Shown here piece after piece: positions 41,679-52,221 of a DNA stretch of 64,000 nucleotides (its first letter is position 1; each line of letters begins with the position of its first letter). The DNA comes from Rhodocyclaceae bacterium (lineage in GTDB: Bacteria; Pseudomonadota; Gammaproteobacteria; Burkholderiales; CAIKXV01). The notes beneath the pieces were generated by a model. That model worked only from the letters and a program-made list of their open reading frames with translations. It was not told the DNA's origin and did no database searches. The translations under genes and the position numbers were made by a program. The stretch is taken from assembly GCA_020248265.1 (NCBI GenBank), contig JADCHX010000002.1, positions 124,001 through 188,000 on the forward strand. Direction: 5' to 3'.

Positions 41679-42923
41679 TCAGACGTCCAGCAAGAGTCGG
41701 GAAGGATCCTCGAGGGCATCCTTCATGGCGACCAGCGACAGTACCGCCTCGCGGCCATCGATGATCCGGTGGTCATACGACATCGCCAGGTAGTTCATCG
41801 GGCGGATGACGATCTGGCCGTTCTCGACCACCGGGCGATCCTTGGTCGCATGCACGCCGAGGATGGCGCTCTGCGGCGGGTTGATGATCGGCGTCGACAG
41901 CATCGAGCCGAAGACCCCGCCGTTGGAGATCGAGAAGGTGCCGCCGGTGAGTTCTTCGAGGGTGAGCTTGCCGTCCTGCGCACGCTTGCCCAGTTCGGCG
42001 ATCTCCTTCTCGATGTCGGCCATCGTCTTGCGGTCGGCATCGCGCACGATCGGCACGACCAGTCCGCGCGGGCTGGAGACGGCCACGCCGATGTCGAAGT
42101 AGCCGTGGTAGACGATGTCCGGACCGTCGATCGAGGCATTCACGGCCGGGAACTTCTTCAGCGCGTAGACGGCCGCCTTTACGAAGAAGGACATGAAGCC
42201 GAGCTTCACGCCGTGCTCCTTCTCGAACCGGTCGCGATACTTCGCACGCAGGTCCATCACCGGCTGCATGTTCACTTCGTTGAAGGTGGTGAGGATCGCC
42301 GCATTGGCCTGCGACGCGAGCAGCCGCTCGGCCACGCGCTGGCGCAACCGCGACATCGGCACGCGCTGTTCAGGGCGGTTGCCAAGGATGACACCGACGC
42401 TCACCGGTGCATCGACCTTCGGCAGCGGCGCACGCGCGGCGGGCGCTGCCGGGGCCGCGGCGCGGGCCTGGACTGCGCCCAGCACGTCTTCCTTGGTCAC
42501 GCGGCCACCGCGGCCGGAGCCGGCGAGCGCATCCGTCGCGACGTTCTGCTCGGCGGCGATCTTCTGTGCCGCGGGCATCACCGCCGCCAAGGCCGGCGCG
42601 GATGCCGCCGCTGCGGGGGCTGCGGGTGCGGGGGCGGGGGCGGCAGCCGGCGCGGCAGCGGCGGACGCACCTGCGCTCGCCGTGGCCTCGGTATCGATCG
42701 TGGCGATCACTTCCTGGCTGACCACCGTTCCACCATCGCCCTTGGCGATGCTGATCAGCACGCCGGAGTCGGGTGCAGGCAGTTCGAGCACGACCTTGTC
42801 GGTCTCGATGTCGATCAGGTTCTCGTCGCGCTTGACGAACTCACCCTGCTTCTTGTGCCATGAGAGCAACGTCGCCTCGGCAACGGACTCGGACAGCATC
42901 GGTACCTTCACTTCCACCAGCAT
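41679..42923 (-). CDS. sucB: 2-oxoglutarate dehydrogenase E2, dihydrolipoyl succinyltransferase
   Basis: 414 aa. Lipoyl domain at 1-75 with lipoylated K43 in [12 protein letters not shown], an Ala/Pro-rich hinge at ~80-110, E3-binding domain at ~115-150 ([15 protein letters not shown] and RVTKEDVL), a second hinge, then the catalytic domain ending in [13 protein letters not shown] with the catalytic His. It transfers succinyl to CoA within the complex formed with SucA and LpdA. It is 75 bp downstream of sucA. Confidence 0.96.
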   Translation of the reverse strand: MLVEVKVPMLSESVAEATLLSWHKKQGEFVKRDENLIDIETDKVVLELPAPDSGVLISIAKGDGGTVVSQEVIATIDTEATASAGASAAAAPAAAPAPAPAAPAAAASAPALAAVMPAAQKIAAEQNVATDALAGSGRGGRVTKEDVLGAVQARAAAPAAPAARAPLPKVDAPVSVGVILGNRPEQRVPMSRLRQRVAERLLASQANAAILTTFNEVNMQPVMDLRAKYRDRFEKEHGVKLGFMSFFVKAAVYALKKFPAVNASIDGPDIVYHGYFDIGVAVSSPRGLVVPIVRDADRKTMADIEKEIAELGKRAQDGKLTLEELTGGTFSISNGGVFGSMLSTPIINPPQSAILGVHATKDRPVVENGQIVIRPMNYLAMSYDHRIIDGREAVLSLVAMKDALEDPSRLLLDV

Positions 42924-42998
42924 GATCGATTCACCTTGTCATGGTATTGCGTCCGCGCGCCCCGGCGAAGGGCACGCGCGACCGGAGCCTCTGTCGGG

Positions 42999-45836
42999 CT
43001 ATTCCTTCGTCTCGCCGCCGCCGAGCGTGATTGCAGCGGTGACGAGTTCTTTCTGTTGTATGGCGTGCAGCTTCTTGTAACCGACCGCCGGGGTCGCCGA
43101 GGAGACACGGCCGGCATAGAACAGCTTCTGGCCCTTGCGCATCGGACGCCGGAGGTAATGCTGCACCCAGTACCACGCGCCCTGGTTACGGGGCTCTTCC
43201 TGGCACCAGACGATCTCCTTCGCCGCCGGATACTGGTCGATCTGCTCCTTGTACTCGTCATGCGGGAACGGGTACAGCTGCGAGATGCGTACCAGCGCGA
43301 CATCCTTCACGCCCGCATCGCGCCGCGCAGCACGCAGGTCGAAGAACACCTTGCCGCTGCAGAACACGACCCGCTTCGCCGTCGCGGGATCGATGTCTTC
43401 ATCCCACTCGCTGTTGACGGGGCGGAACTTGTCGAGCGCGAACTCCTCGAGCTGGGATACGGATTCCTTGTGACGCAGGATGCTCTTCGGGGTGAAGATG
43501 ATCAGCGGCTTGCGGTAGGGACGAATCATCTGCCGGCGCAGGAGGTAGAACATCTGCACCGGCGTGGCCGGATAGCAGACCTGCATGTTGTAGTCGGCGC
43601 ACAGTTGCAGGAAGCGCTCGATACGGCCCGACGAGTGCTCCGGGCCTGCGCCTTCGTAGCCGTGCGGCAACATCATCACCAGGCCGGACATCCGGCCCCA
43701 CTTAACCTCGCCCGACGCAATGAACTGGTCGATCACGACCTGCGCGCCGTTCACGAAGTCGCCGTACTGCGCCTCCCAGATCACCAGCTCGTTCGGCTCG
43801 GTCGACGAATAGCCGTACTCGAAGCCGAGCACCGCCTCTTCCGAAAGCAGCGAGTCGATCACCGTAAAGTCCGGCTGGCCGGGAAAGAGGTTCTGCAGCG
43901 GAATGTACGTGCCGGAATCCCAGCGCTCGCGGTTCTGGTCGTGCAGCACGGCATGCCGGTGGAAGAACGTGCCGCGGCCGGCATCCTGGCCGGACATGCG
44001 TATCGCGAAGCCGTCCTTCAGCAGCGACGCGTAGGCCAGCGTCTCGGCCATTCCCCAGTCGAGCGGGATGCTGCCTTCGGCCATCAGCCGCCGGTCTTCC
44101 ATGATCTTCTGCACGCGCGGATGCAGCTTGAAATCGTCCGGAACCTTCGACACCAGCCGTCCGAGTTCCTTCAACGTCTCGAGCGGAATCTGGGTGTTGT
44201 CGTTCTCGTTCCACTTCGTGCCCTTGAACTGCTCCCAGTTCGGCGCATAGGGCGGCTTGAAGTTGGCGAGAACCGTCTTGTTCGTGTGGTAGCCACCGTC
44301 CATCGCGGTCCGGTAGGTGCTGATCAGTTCGGTCGCGACGCTGTCGGTAACCACGCCCTCGGCAGCCAGCTTGTCGGCGTACAGCTTGCGGGCGCCCGAC
44401 TTCTTGCCGATCACCTTGTACATCAGCGGCTGGGTGACCATCGGCTCGTCCTGCTCGTTGTGGCCAGGCCTGCGGTAGCAGACCATGTCGACCACGACGT
44501 CCTTGCGGAATTCCATCCGGAAGTCGAGTGCAGCCTCGACCACCAGTGCCACCGCTTCCGGATCGTCCGCGTTCACGTGGAAGATCGGCGCCTCGATCAT
44601 CTTCGACACGTCGCTGCAATAGAGCGACGAGCGCGAGTCGCGCGGATCGGAGATCGTGAAGCCGATCTGGTTGTTGATGATCAGGTGCATCGTGCCGCCG
44701 GTGCCGAAGCCGCGCGTCTGCGACAGGTTCAGCGTCTCCATCACCACGCCCTGCCCCGCGTACGAAGCGTCGCCGTGGATCAGGATCGGCATCACCTCGC
44801 GGCCCAGCTTGTCGCCGCGCCGGTGCTGGCGTGCCCGCACCGAACCGGTGACCACCGGGTTGACGATCTCGAGGTGGGACGGGTTGAAGGCGAGCGCCAG
44901 GTGCATCGGGCCGCCCGGGGTCGTGATGTCGCTCGAGAAGCCATCGTGGTAGATCACGTCGCCGTACAGGATGGCGTCGTCCATCTTGCCTTCGAACTCC
45001 GCGAACAGGTCCTTCGGCATCTTGCCCAGCGTGTTCACCAGAACGTTCAGCCGGCCACGGTGCGCCATGCCGATCACGGATTCCTTCACACCCTGTGCGC
45101 CGGCGCGCTGCAGCAGGATGTCGAGCATCGGGATCAGTGTCTCGCCGCCTTCGAGCGAGAATCGCGTCTGGCCGACGTACTTGGTGTGCAGGTACTTCTC
45201 GAGCGTCTCGGCGGCGGTCAGACGTTCGAGGATGTTCAGCTTGTATGCGGCATCGTACGAGGGCCTGGAGTGGATGCTCTCGAAGCGCTGCTGGATCCAC
45301 TTCTTCTGCGCCGGATCCGAGATGTACATGTACTCGAAACCGATCGACCCACAGTAGGTCTCACGCACGTGGGTCAGGATCTGCCGCAACGTCGCGCGCT
45401 GGGGCCCGACCAGGGAGCCGGTGTTGAACTCCGTCTCCATGTCGGCGTCCGACAACCCGTAGAACGACGGGTCGAGTTCCTGGATGTAGGGCTTTTCCTG
45501 GCGCTTCAGCGGATCGATCTGCGCATGGCGCACGCCGAGGAAGCGATAGGCACCGATCAACTGCAGCACCGCCACCTGCTTCAGCGCCGCCTCGGCGCTG
45601 ATGCCGGAGGACGCCGACACCTGGTACGGGCTGCGCCGGGCCATCTCGGCGAACTTCGCACGGACCTGCTCGTGCGACACGTCGGGCCCGTCGCCGCTGC
45701 GCTGGAGCGCGTCGAAGTACTGCCGCCAGGTACCGTCGACCGACGCGGGGTCGGCCAGGTAGGCATCGTAGAGCTCCTCGATGAACGGCGCGTTCGAGCC
45801 GAACAGATAGGAGGTACCGAACATCTCTTGCATCAT
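42999..45836 (-). CDS. sucA: 2-oxoglutarate dehydrogenase E1
   Basis: 945 aa, normal length for the family. N-terminal segment SYLFGSNAPFIEELYDAYLA binds E2; HRGRLNVLVNTLGK and HGDASYAGQGVVMETLNLS are TPP-pocket signatures; the C-terminal half has GYSSTEPNELVIWEAQYGDF. It decarboxylates 2-oxoglutarate and succinylates the E2 lipoyl group. It starts on tandem ATG codons (MMQEMFG) 45 bp after gltA, consistent with one long sdh-gltA-suc transcript. Confidence 0.96.
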   Translation of the reverse strand: MMQEMFGTSYLFGSNAPFIEELYDAYLADPASVDGTWRQYFDALQRSGDGPDVSHEQVRAKFAEMARRSPYQVSASSGISAEAALKQVAVLQLIGAYRFLGVRHAQIDPLKRQEKPYIQELDPSFYGLSDADMETEFNTGSLVGPQRATLRQILTHVRETYCGSIGFEYMYISDPAQKKWIQQRFESIHSRPSYDAAYKLNILERLTAAETLEKYLHTKYVGQTRFSLEGGETLIPMLDILLQRAGAQGVKESVIGMAHRGRLNVLVNTLGKMPKDLFAEFEGKMDDAILYGDVIYHDGFSSDITTPGGPMHLALAFNPSHLEIVNPVVTGSVRARQHRRGDKLGREVMPILIHGDASYAGQGVVMETLNLSQTRGFGTGGTMHLIINNQIGFTISDPRDSRSSLYCSDVSKMIEAPIFHVNADDPEAVALVVEAALDFRMEFRKDVVVDMVCYRRPGHNEQDEPMVTQPLMYKVIGKKSGARKLYADKLAAEGVVTDSVATELISTYRTAMDGGYHTNKTVLANFKPPYAPNWEQFKGTKWNENDNTQIPLETLKELGRLVSKVPDDFKLHPRVQKIMEDRRLMAEGSIPLDWGMAETLAYASLLKDGFAIRMSGQDAGRGTFFHRHAVLHDQNRERWDSGTYIPLQNLFPGQPDFTVIDSLLSEEAVLGFEYGYSSTEPNELVIWEAQYGDFVNGAQVVIDQFIASGEVKWGRMSGLVMMLPHGYEGAGPEHSSGRIERFLQLCADYNMQVCYPATPVQMFYLLRRQMIRPYRKPLIIFTPKSILRHKESVSQLEEFALDKFRPVNSEWDEDIDPATAKRVVFCSGKVFFDLRAARRDAGVKDVALVRISQLYPFPHDEYKEQIDQYPAAKEIVWCQEEPRNQGAWYWVQHYLRRPMRKGQKLFYAGRVSSATPAVGYKKLHAIQQKELVTAAITLGGGETKE

Positions 45837-45881
45837 CAGGAATCGTCCCGTCGGTTTTCAGTGAGGCTCAGCCGCAGGGAC

Positions 45882-47183
45882 TCAGCGACGGTCCGCCAGG
45901 GGCTTGAGCGAACGCTCGGCTTCACCGAGGAACAGCTGGCGCGGACGGCCGATCTTCTGGTCCGGGTCCTCGATCATCTCGTTCCACTGGGCGATCCAGC
46001 CGATCGTGCGCGACAGCGCGAACAGCGCGGTGAACATCGACACCGGGATGCCGAGCGCCTTGTAGACGATGCCGGAGTAGAAGTCGACGTTCGGGAACAG
46101 CTTGCGCTTGACGAAGTATTCGTCTTCCAGCGCCACCTTCTCGAGTGCCATCGCCAGCTTGAACATCTTGTTGTCTTCAAGACCGAGTTCGGCCAGCACG
46201 TCGTGGCAGGCGCCCTGGATCAGGCGCGCGCGCGGATCGTAGTTCTTGTAGACCCGGTGCCCGAAGCCCATCAGCTTCGACGCTTCCGCCGGGTCCTTGG
46301 CGCGCGCGATGAACTTGTCGATGTTCGACACGTCGCCGATCTCGTCGAGCATCTTCAGCACCGCTTCGTTCGCACCACCATGCGCCGGGCCCCACAGGCT
46401 GGCGATGCCGGCAGCGATACAGGCGAACGGATTGGCGCCCGACGAACCGGCCAGACGCACGGTCGAGGTCGACGCGTTCTGCTCGTGGTCGACGTGCAGG
46501 ATCAGGATCTTCTCGAGCGCGCGCACCAGCACCGGGTTCGGCGTGTAGTCCTCGCAGGGCACGCCGAACATCATGCGCATGAAGTTCTCGACGTAGCCGA
46601 GGTCGTTGCGCGGGTACATGAACGGCTGGCCGACGTTGTACTTGTAGGTCATCGCGACGATGGTCGGCATCTTCGCGATCAGGCGGAACTCGGAGATCAT
46701 CCGGCTCTTCGGATCGTTGATGTCGATCGAGTCGTGATAGAACGCGGCCATGCCGCCGACCACGCCGCAGAGCACCGCCATGGGGTGTGCATCGCGGCGG
46801 AAGCCCTGGTAGAAGCGCGCCATCTGCTCGTGCACCATGGTGTGCATGGTGACGGTGCTGTCGAACTCCTTCTTCTCCTTCGCGTTCGGCAGCTCGCCCT
46901 TCATGATCAGGTAGGCGACCTCGAGCAGGTCGCAGCTCTCGACCAGCTGCTCGATCGGATAGCCGCGGTGCCGCAGGATGCCCTCGTCGCCGTCGATGTA
47001 GGTGATGCTCGACTTGCACGACGCGGTCGACATGAAGCCCGGGTCATAGGTGAAGGCACCTGTCTTGGCGTAGAGCGAGCGCACGTCGATCACGTCGGGA
47101 CCGATCGTGCCGCCGTAGATCGGGAACTCGACCGACGGACGTCCGTCGCTGAACGAGAGGGTTGCCTTGGCTTTGCTGTCCAT
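45882..47183 (-). CDS. gltA: citrate synthase (type II)
   Basis: 433 aa from ATG with GGAGAAA upstream. Active-site residues in [34 protein letters not shown] (His) and [14 protein letters not shown] (His), with [15 protein letters not shown] carrying the catalytic Asp. The N-terminal beta-domain ([15 protein letters not shown]) marks the hexameric, NADH-regulated Gram-negative type. It condenses oxaloacetate and acetyl-CoA and lies between sdhE and sucA. Distinct from the shorter PrpC-type protein at 52222. Confidence 0.96.
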   Translation of the reverse strand: MDSKAKATLSFSDGRPSVEFPIYGGTIGPDVIDVRSLYAKTGAFTYDPGFMSTASCKSSITYIDGDEGILRHRGYPIEQLVESCDLLEVAYLIMKGELPNAKEKKEFDSTVTMHTMVHEQMARFYQGFRRDAHPMAVLCGVVGGMAAFYHDSIDINDPKSRMISEFRLIAKMPTIVAMTYKYNVGQPFMYPRNDLGYVENFMRMMFGVPCEDYTPNPVLVRALEKILILHVDHEQNASTSTVRLAGSSGANPFACIAAGIASLWGPAHGGANEAVLKMLDEIGDVSNIDKFIARAKDPAEASKLMGFGHRVYKNYDPRARLIQGACHDVLAELGLEDNKMFKLAMALEKVALEDEYFVKRKLFPNVDFYSGIVYKALGIPVSMFTALFALSRTIGWIAQWNEMIEDPDQKIGRPRQLFLGEAERSLKPLADRR

Positions 47184-47262
47184 CAGTTTCTCCACAGAGA
47201 AATCGCGCACGCCCGCGGCGCCACGGGCGAGTTCGGGCAGGCGCGAATACAAAAACGCGCGG

Positions 47263-47517
47263 TCAAGCCGCGCGCAACATTTCCAGGACCGGGGCGACCC
47301 TCTTGTCGGCTGGCTGCAGCCGCCCGATGATCATGTCCCACAGGTCCTGGTCGGGGTAGTCGAGCAGTTCCTTCAGCAACTCGACATCCGCCGCCTTCAT
47401 CGAAGCATAACGATTGTCCATGAACCGCTGCAACACGAGATCGAGCTCGAGCAGACCCCGACGGCAGTGCCAGCGTAACCGATTTTCCTGGATGCGGGCG
47501 ACCTCGGTCTGGGCCAT
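47263..47517 (-). CDS. sdhE: succinate dehydrogenase assembly factor SdhE
   Basis: 84 aa, starting 2 nt after the sdhB stop. The signature [16 protein letters not shown] contains the invariant R20-G21 pair used to promote covalent FAD attachment to SdhA, and the C-terminal [14 protein letters not shown] is also typical. It acts in the cytoplasm on apo-SdhA; its position inside the sdh operon fits that job. A longer frame in the same phase overlaps sdhB and is not used. Confidence 0.93.
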   Translation of the reverse strand: MAQTEVARIQENRLRWHCRRGLLELDLVLQRFMDNRYASMKAADVELLKELLDYPDQDLWDMIIGRLQPADKRVAPVLEMLRAA

Positions 47518-47519
47518 GG

Positions 47520-48215
47520 CTACACCATCCTCCGTACCATCAGCTGCTTGATCTTGCCGATCGCACGCGTCGGGTTGAGGCCCTTCGGGCAGACGTCGAC
47601 GCAGTTCATGATCGTGTGGCACCGGAAAAGCCGGTACGGGTCTTCCAGGTTGTCCAGGCGCTCGGAGGTGGCCTCGTCGCGGCTGTCCGCGAGGAAACGG
47701 TAGGCCTGCAGCAGCCCGGCCGGACCGACGAACTTGTCGGGATTCCACCAGAAAGACGGGCATGACGTCGAGCAGCAGGCGCACAGGATGCACTCGTACA
47801 GCCCGTCGAGTTCCTCGCGCTCTTCCGGCGACTGCAGGCGTTCGGTCTCGGGCGGCTGGTTCTCGTTGATCAGGTACGGCTTGACCGAGTGGTACTGCTT
47901 GAAGAACTGCGACATGTCGACGATCAGGTCGCGGATCACCGGCAGGCCGGGCAGCGGCTTGAGTACCACCGGCTCCTTCAGCGAATCGAGCGGCGTGATG
48001 CAGGCAAGACCGTTCTTGCCGTTGATGTTCATCGCGTCCGAACCGCAGACGCCTTCACGGCAGGAGCGTCGCAGCGACAGCGAGTCGTCGTGCTGCTTGA
48101 TGCGCACGATCGCGTCGAGCAGCATCCGATCGCTCGGCTCGAGCGGGATGTCGTAGCTCTGCATGTACGGCTTTTCGTCGACTTCAGGGTTGTAGCGGAA
48201 GACTGAGAATTTCAT
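47520..48215 (-). CDS. sdhB: succinate dehydrogenase iron-sulfur subunit
   Basis: 231 aa. Cys sets for the three clusters are all present: SCREGVCGSDAMNINGKNG and the following Cys for [2Fe-2S], CILCACCSTSCPSFWW for [4Fe-4S], and CHTIMNCVDVCPKGLNP shared with [3Fe-4S]. It passes electrons from SdhA FADH2 to ubiquinone at the membrane anchor. It is 34 bp downstream of sdhA. Confidence 0.97.
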   Translation of the reverse strand: MKFSVFRYNPEVDEKPYMQSYDIPLEPSDRMLLDAIVRIKQHDDSLSLRRSCREGVCGSDAMNINGKNGLACITPLDSLKEPVVLKPLPGLPVIRDLIVDMSQFFKQYHSVKPYLINENQPPETERLQSPEEREELDGLYECILCACCSTSCPSFWWNPDKFVGPAGLLQAYRFLADSRDEATSERLDNLEDPYRLFRCHTIMNCVDVCPKGLNPTRAIGKIKQLMVRRMV

Positions 48216-48249
48216 CGTGCGGTGCCTTGTCGTTGCATGCCCTGGAAGA

Positions 48250-50013
48250 TCAGTAGACCCGTGCCTTCGGCTCGAACGCGTCGACCGTCAGCGGCTTGTC
48301 GTGCACCGGCTTGTACTCGAGCCGGTCGCCTTCCTTGAACCACAGCGTGTGCTTGATCCAGTTTGCATCGTCGCGAACCGGGAAATCGCTGCGGTCGTGC
48401 GCGCCGCGAGATTCGGTGCGAGCCTCGGCGGACACCAGCGAAGACAAGGCAACCTCGACCAGGTTGTCCAGTTCCAGCGCTTCGACGCGCGCCGTGTTGA
48501 ACACCTTGCTCTTGTCCTTGATTTCGGTGACCAGCGAGCGCTTGGCGACCTCGCGCATCTTCGCCACGCCGGACTTCAGGCTGTCGGGGAAGCGGAACAC
48601 GCCGCAGTCGAGTTGCATCGTGAGCTGCAGGTCGCGCAGCACCGCCGACACCTTCTCGCCATCCTTCTGGCCTTCGAGGCGTGCCAGCCGGGCCTCGGTC
48701 TGTTCGCCGGCATCTTTCGGCAGGTCCGGCTGGCTGCGGCTCGAGCGCGCATAGTCGGCCATGTGCTGGCCAGCCGATTTGCCGAACACCACGAGATCGA
48801 GCAGCGAGTTGGTGCCCAGCCGGTTCGCGCCGTGCACCGACACGCAGGCCGCCTCGCCCGCGGCGTAGAGGCCCGGCACCGGCACTTCCGGGTTGCCGCC
48901 ACGCGGCATCACCACCTGGCCGTGGTAGTTCGTCGGGATGCCGCCCATCATGTAATGGCAGGTCGGCACGACTGGAATCGGATCCTTGATCGGGTCGACG
49001 TTGGCGAACTTCAGCGCGATCTCGCGGATGCCCGGCAGCTTGGAGTTGATCGTCTCGGCGCCGAGGTGGTCGAGCTTGAGCAGCAGGTAGGTACCGTCGG
49101 GGCCGGCGCCGCGCCCTTCCTTGATTTCGGTGGCCATCGCGCGTGCGACGACGTCGCGGCTGGCGAGGTCTTTCGCGTTCGGCGCGTAGCGCTCCATGAA
49201 GCGCTCGCCCGACTTGTTCAGCAGGTAGCCACCCTCGCCGCGTACACCTTCGGTGATCAGCACGCCCGCACCGGCGACGCCGGTTGGGTGGAACTGCCAG
49301 AACTCCATGTCTTCCAGCGGGATGTTCGCGCGGGCCGCCATGCCGATGCCGTCACCGGTGTTGATGAACGCATTGGTGCTGGCCTGGTAGACCCGCCCGG
49401 CGCCGCCGGTGGCCAGCAGCGTGGCCTTGGCCTGGAGCATCATCACCTCGCCCGTTTCCATCTCGAGCGCGGTCACGCCGAGGCACTCCCCGGCCTCGTT
49501 CATGATCAGGTCGAGCGCCATCCACTCGACGAAGAACAGGGTGTTGGCCCGCACGTTGCGCTGGTAGAGCGTATGCAGCATCGAGTGGCCGGTACGGTCG
49601 GCCACGGCGCAGCTGCGCGCGGCCTGTTCCTTGCCGAAGTGGATCGACTGGCCGCCGAACGGACGCTGGTAGATCTTGCCGTTGGGCAGGCGCGAGAACG
49701 GCATGCCGAAGTGCTCGAGTTCGTAGACGCACTCGTTGGCCGTCCGGCACATGAATTCGATCGCGTCCTGGTCGCCCAGGTAGTCGGCGCCCTTCACGGT
49801 GTCGTACATGTGGAAGATCCAGTGGTCTTCCATCGAGTTGCCCAGTGCCGCGGCAATGCCGCCCTGTGCCGCCACCGTGTGCGACCGGGTGGGGAACACC
49901 TTGGTCAGCACTGCCGTCTTCAGGCCTGACTCGGACAGTTGCAGCGCCGCGCGGAGCCCCGCTCCGCCTGCGCCCACCACTACCGCGTCGAAAGTACGTT
50001 TTGCGAGTGCCAT
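48250..50013 (-). CDS. sdhA: succinate dehydrogenase flavoprotein subunit
   Basis: 587 aa. FAD loop [20 protein letters not shown]; the covalent-FAD His lies in [15 protein letters not shown]; capping-domain and catalytic Arg regions include [21 protein letters not shown]. It oxidises succinate to fumarate at the cytoplasmic membrane face. It starts 6 nt after sdhD, in the standard C-D-A-B order. Confidence 0.97.
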   Translation of the reverse strand: MALAKRTFDAVVVGAGGAGLRAALQLSESGLKTAVLTKVFPTRSHTVAAQGGIAAALGNSMEDHWIFHMYDTVKGADYLGDQDAIEFMCRTANECVYELEHFGMPFSRLPNGKIYQRPFGGQSIHFGKEQAARSCAVADRTGHSMLHTLYQRNVRANTLFFVEWMALDLIMNEAGECLGVTALEMETGEVMMLQAKATLLATGGAGRVYQASTNAFINTGDGIGMAARANIPLEDMEFWQFHPTGVAGAGVLITEGVRGEGGYLLNKSGERFMERYAPNAKDLASRDVVARAMATEIKEGRGAGPDGTYLLLKLDHLGAETINSKLPGIREIALKFANVDPIKDPIPVVPTCHYMMGGIPTNYHGQVVMPRGGNPEVPVPGLYAAGEAACVSVHGANRLGTNSLLDLVVFGKSAGQHMADYARSSRSQPDLPKDAGEQTEARLARLEGQKDGEKVSAVLRDLQLTMQLDCGVFRFPDSLKSGVAKMREVAKRSLVTEIKDKSKVFNTARVEALELDNLVEVALSSLVSAEARTESRGAHDRSDFPVRDDANWIKHTLWFKEGDRLEYKPVHDKPLTVDAFEPKARVY

Positions 50014-50019
50014 CAGTCT

Positions 50020-50364
50020 TTACCCCAGGAGGATCAGAATGGACCAACCCATGTAGACCACCAACGACAGAATCACGCCGATCTGTAGCGTGAGCCGGAC
50101 GGAAGCGGGCCCGATGTAGTCCATCAACACATCACGAATGCCGACCCAGGCGTGATACAGCAGCGAGGCGACGAACAGCAGGGTCGCCAGTTGCATGATC
50201 CGGCCCGAGAACAGCGCCTTCCAATCGCCATATCCGTCAGGAGCGTTGAACAGCAGGATCGCCCCGAGCAGCACCGTGTAGACGGCCATGATCACCGCGG
50301 TCACGCGTTGCCCGAGCCAATCACGCAGCCCGTAGTGCGCGCCAGTTACGACCCTGCTCACCAT
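50020..50364 (-). CDS. sdhD: succinate dehydrogenase membrane anchor SdhD
   Basis: 114 aa with three membrane helices (AVIMAVYTVLLGAILLF; IMQLATLLFVASLLYHAW; TLQIGVILSLVVYMGWSIL). The heme b His and quinone-site Asp-Tyr lie in LLYHAWVGIRDVLMDYIG. Its ATG overlaps sdhC by 7 bp. It anchors SdhAB and forms the ubiquinone site with SdhC. Confidence 0.93.
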   Translation of the reverse strand: MVSRVVTGAHYGLRDWLGQRVTAVIMAVYTVLLGAILLFNAPDGYGDWKALFSGRIMQLATLLFVASLLYHAWVGIRDVLMDYIGPASVRLTLQIGVILSLVVYMGWSILILLG

Positions 50365-50738
50365 AGCTGCACTCCCAAAACCAGGGTTAGAACGAGACTG
50401 ACCGCAAGGACCGCGTAGCTCGTGTTGCGCGCCTGCTGCACCTCCTCACCCATGTGCATGTCGAGCGTGAGGTAACGAATACCGGCGCAGAAATGATGCA
50501 GGAATGCCCACAACAGCCCAAGGAAGATCAGCTTGACGAACCAGTGGCCGGCGATGGCCGCGAACTGCGCGTAGCCCTGCTCCGAGGCGAGGCTCATCTG
50601 GAACAGATAAAGCCCCAGCGGAATGCCGACCAGGTAGAGGCCGATACCGCTGGCCCGGTGAAGGATGGATACCAACGCGGGGGTCGGCATCTTTATCTCG
50701 GTCAGGTCGAGATACTTCGGACGGCTTTTCTTGATCAA
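50358..50738 (-). CDS. sdhC: succinate dehydrogenase cytochrome b556 subunit
   Basis: 126 aa from a TTG start giving [16 protein letters not shown], with GGAAGAG 6 nt upstream. The frame remains open to 50960, but that extension is Pro/Arg-rich and unlike SdhC. The quinone-pocket segment [15 protein letters not shown] is followed by three helices and the heme motif [15 protein letters not shown] (Tyr replaces the second His usually seen in GIRH). First gene of the sdh-gltA-suc run. Confidence 0.92.
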   Translation of the reverse strand: MIKKSRPKYLDLTEIKMPTPALVSILHRASGIGLYLVGIPLGLYLFQMSLASEQGYAQFAAIAGHWFVKLIFLGLLWAFLHHFCAGIRYLTLDMHMGEEVQQARNTSYAVLAVSLVLTLVLGVQLW

Positions 50739-51142
50739 CGGACGCTCTTCCTCTCTGGCAAAGTACGGCGCGGCGGGCGTGCATGCCGGCGGTGCAGCCC
50801 GAACTACGGGCCTCGCCGGTGGCGGCTCCGCTCCAGGCTCGACGACAACGCTGCGTACCGGGACGGCACCGCAATGCCGCCTGGCGGCGCTGCACTGCGG
50901 CACCGCTGACCCGCTGCCCTGCACGCCGGTGCGGGGCTGCAGCAATCCCGCCTCGTGCAAGCGGCCTGCGGAGAAGGCGCGCGGGCTGGCTGCGAAGCAG
51001 GTGGATTATCGCAGCAGCCGCCGCATTGCACAAGCGAGCCAACAGCCTCCAGCGGCCTACGGTATCATCCGCTCGCCCGCAGCGTGCCGCATACCGTGCG
51101 ATCGCGCATATCCATGCATTACAAGTCCAAGGGAGCTTCACG
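50739..51142. other. 404-bp divergent intergenic region between sdhC and mdh
   Basis: No gene was found on either strand. It contains the candidate sdh promoter at 51005-51033 and a possible mdh -10 (TATCAT at 51063-51068) with only a weak -35. The part next to sdhC (50760-51000) is very GC-rich and would be a leader of about 260 nt if the marked promoter is used. No regulator gene sits here, although other betaproteobacteria often place a GntR gene between mdh and sdhC. Confidence 0.5.
51005..51033 (-). promoter_or_regulatory. sigma-70-type promoter for sdhCDAB
   Basis: On the minus strand, TTGTGC (51033-51028), a 17-bp spacer and GATAAT (51010-51005; five of six against TATAAT). The first three bases of the -35 are consensus. 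The predicted start is near 50998, giving a long leader to the TTG of sdhC. A transcription start mapping closer to sdhC would displace this call. Confidence 0.42.
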
Positions 51143-52132
51143 ATGAAATCGCCCGTTCGCGTCGCCGTCACCGGTGCCGCTGGCCAGATCGGCTACAGCC
51201 TGCTGTTTCGTATCGCCAGCGGCGAGATGCTCGGCGCAGACCAGCCGGTGATCCTGCAACTGCTGGAGATTCCCGACGAGAAGGCGCAGAAGGCGCTGCG
51301 TGGCGTGATCATGGAACTGGACGATTGCGCATTTCCACTGCTGCAGTCGGTGGTGCCGACCGACGATCCCAAGGTCGCCTTCCGCGACGCGAACGTGGCG
51401 CTGCTGGTTGGCGCGCGCCCGCGCGGCCCGGGCATGGAACGCAAGGACCTTCTGGAAGCCAACGGCAAGATCTTCGGGCCGCAGGGCCGCGCACTGGACG
51501 AATTCGCCAGCCGCGACGTCAAGGTGCTGGTGGTCGGCAACCCGGCCAACACCAACGCTTTGATCGCGATGAAGAGCGCGCCGAGCCTGAAGCCTACCCA
51601 GTTCACCGCGATGATGCGCCTCGATCACAACCGCGCACTGACCCAGGTCGCGCAGAAGGTCGGCCGCCCGGTCAGCAGCGTGAAGAAGATGACCATCTGG
51701 GGCAACCACTCGGCTACGCAGTATCCCGATGTGTTCCGCGCCGAGGTCGATGGCAAGGCAGCATGGCCGATGATCAACGACCAGCAGTGGCTCGAGTCGA
51801 ACTTCATCCCGACCATCCAGAAGCGCGGAGCGGCGATCATCGATGCGCGCGGCCTGTCCTCCGCGGCGAGCGCGGCCAACGCAGCGATGGATCATGTGCG
51901 CAACTGGGTGAACGGCACGCCGGACGGCGACTGGGTGTCGATGGGCATCCCGTCCGACGGCAGTTACGGCATCCCCGAAGGCCTGATGTATGGCTTCCCG
52001 GTCACCTGCAAGAACGGTCAGTACTCGATCGTCAAGGGCATCGACATCTCGGACTTCAGCCGTTCGAAGATGCAGGCGACCCAGAAGGAACTCGAGGAAG
52101 AGCGCGACGGCGTCAAGCACCTGCTCGGCTGA
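51143..52132 (+). CDS. mdh: malate dehydrogenase
   Basis: 329 aa. NAD loop [21 protein letters not shown], substrate Arg residues in [18 protein letters not shown], second Arg in [15 protein letters not shown] and catalytic His in [11 protein letters not shown]. This is the cytosolic-type long MDH with the TGAAGQIGY motif. It interconverts malate and oxaloacetate to feed GltA. The longer open frame upstream has no family sequence. A strong terminator follows. Confidence 0.96.
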   Translation: MKSPVRVAVTGAAGQIGYSLLFRIASGEMLGADQPVILQLLEIPDEKAQKALRGVIMELDDCAFPLLQSVVPTDDPKVAFRDANVALLVGARPRGPGMERKDLLEANGKIFGPQGRALDEFASRDVKVLVVGNPANTNALIAMKSAPSLKPTQFTAMMRLDHNRALTQVAQKVGRPVSSVKKMTIWGNHSATQYPDVFRAEVDGKAAWPMINDQQWLESNFIPTIQKRGAAIIDARGLSSAASAANAAMDHVRNWVNGTPDGDWVSMGIPSDGSYGIPEGLMYGFPVTCKNGQYSIVKGIDISDFSRSKMQATQKELEEERDGVKHLLG

Positions 52133-52166
52133 GCCGACAGCCTCGACGACCGGATGAACGACGAAG

Positions 52167-52195
52167 AACGGCCGCCAGCGAAGCGGCCGTTTTTT
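52167..52195 (+). terminator. intrinsic terminator after mdh
   Basis: The stem AACGGCCGC (52167-52175) pairs perfectly with GCGGCCGTT (52183-52191), loop CAGCGAA, followed immediately by a six-T run (52190-52195). It is a textbook rho-independent terminator 34 bp past the mdh stop. It implies that prpC, starting 26 bp further on, depends on attenuation or a separate promoter. Confidence 0.88.
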
Positions 52196-52221
52196 CGCCC
52201 GCACGCAACGGAGGACACGAC

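Noticed and set aside
42936-47330. 1464-codon open frame on the plus strand opposite sucA and gltA
   Set aside because: It is the antisense shadow of two clear enzymes in high-GC DNA; the translation has His/Arg/Val-rich composition and no domain.
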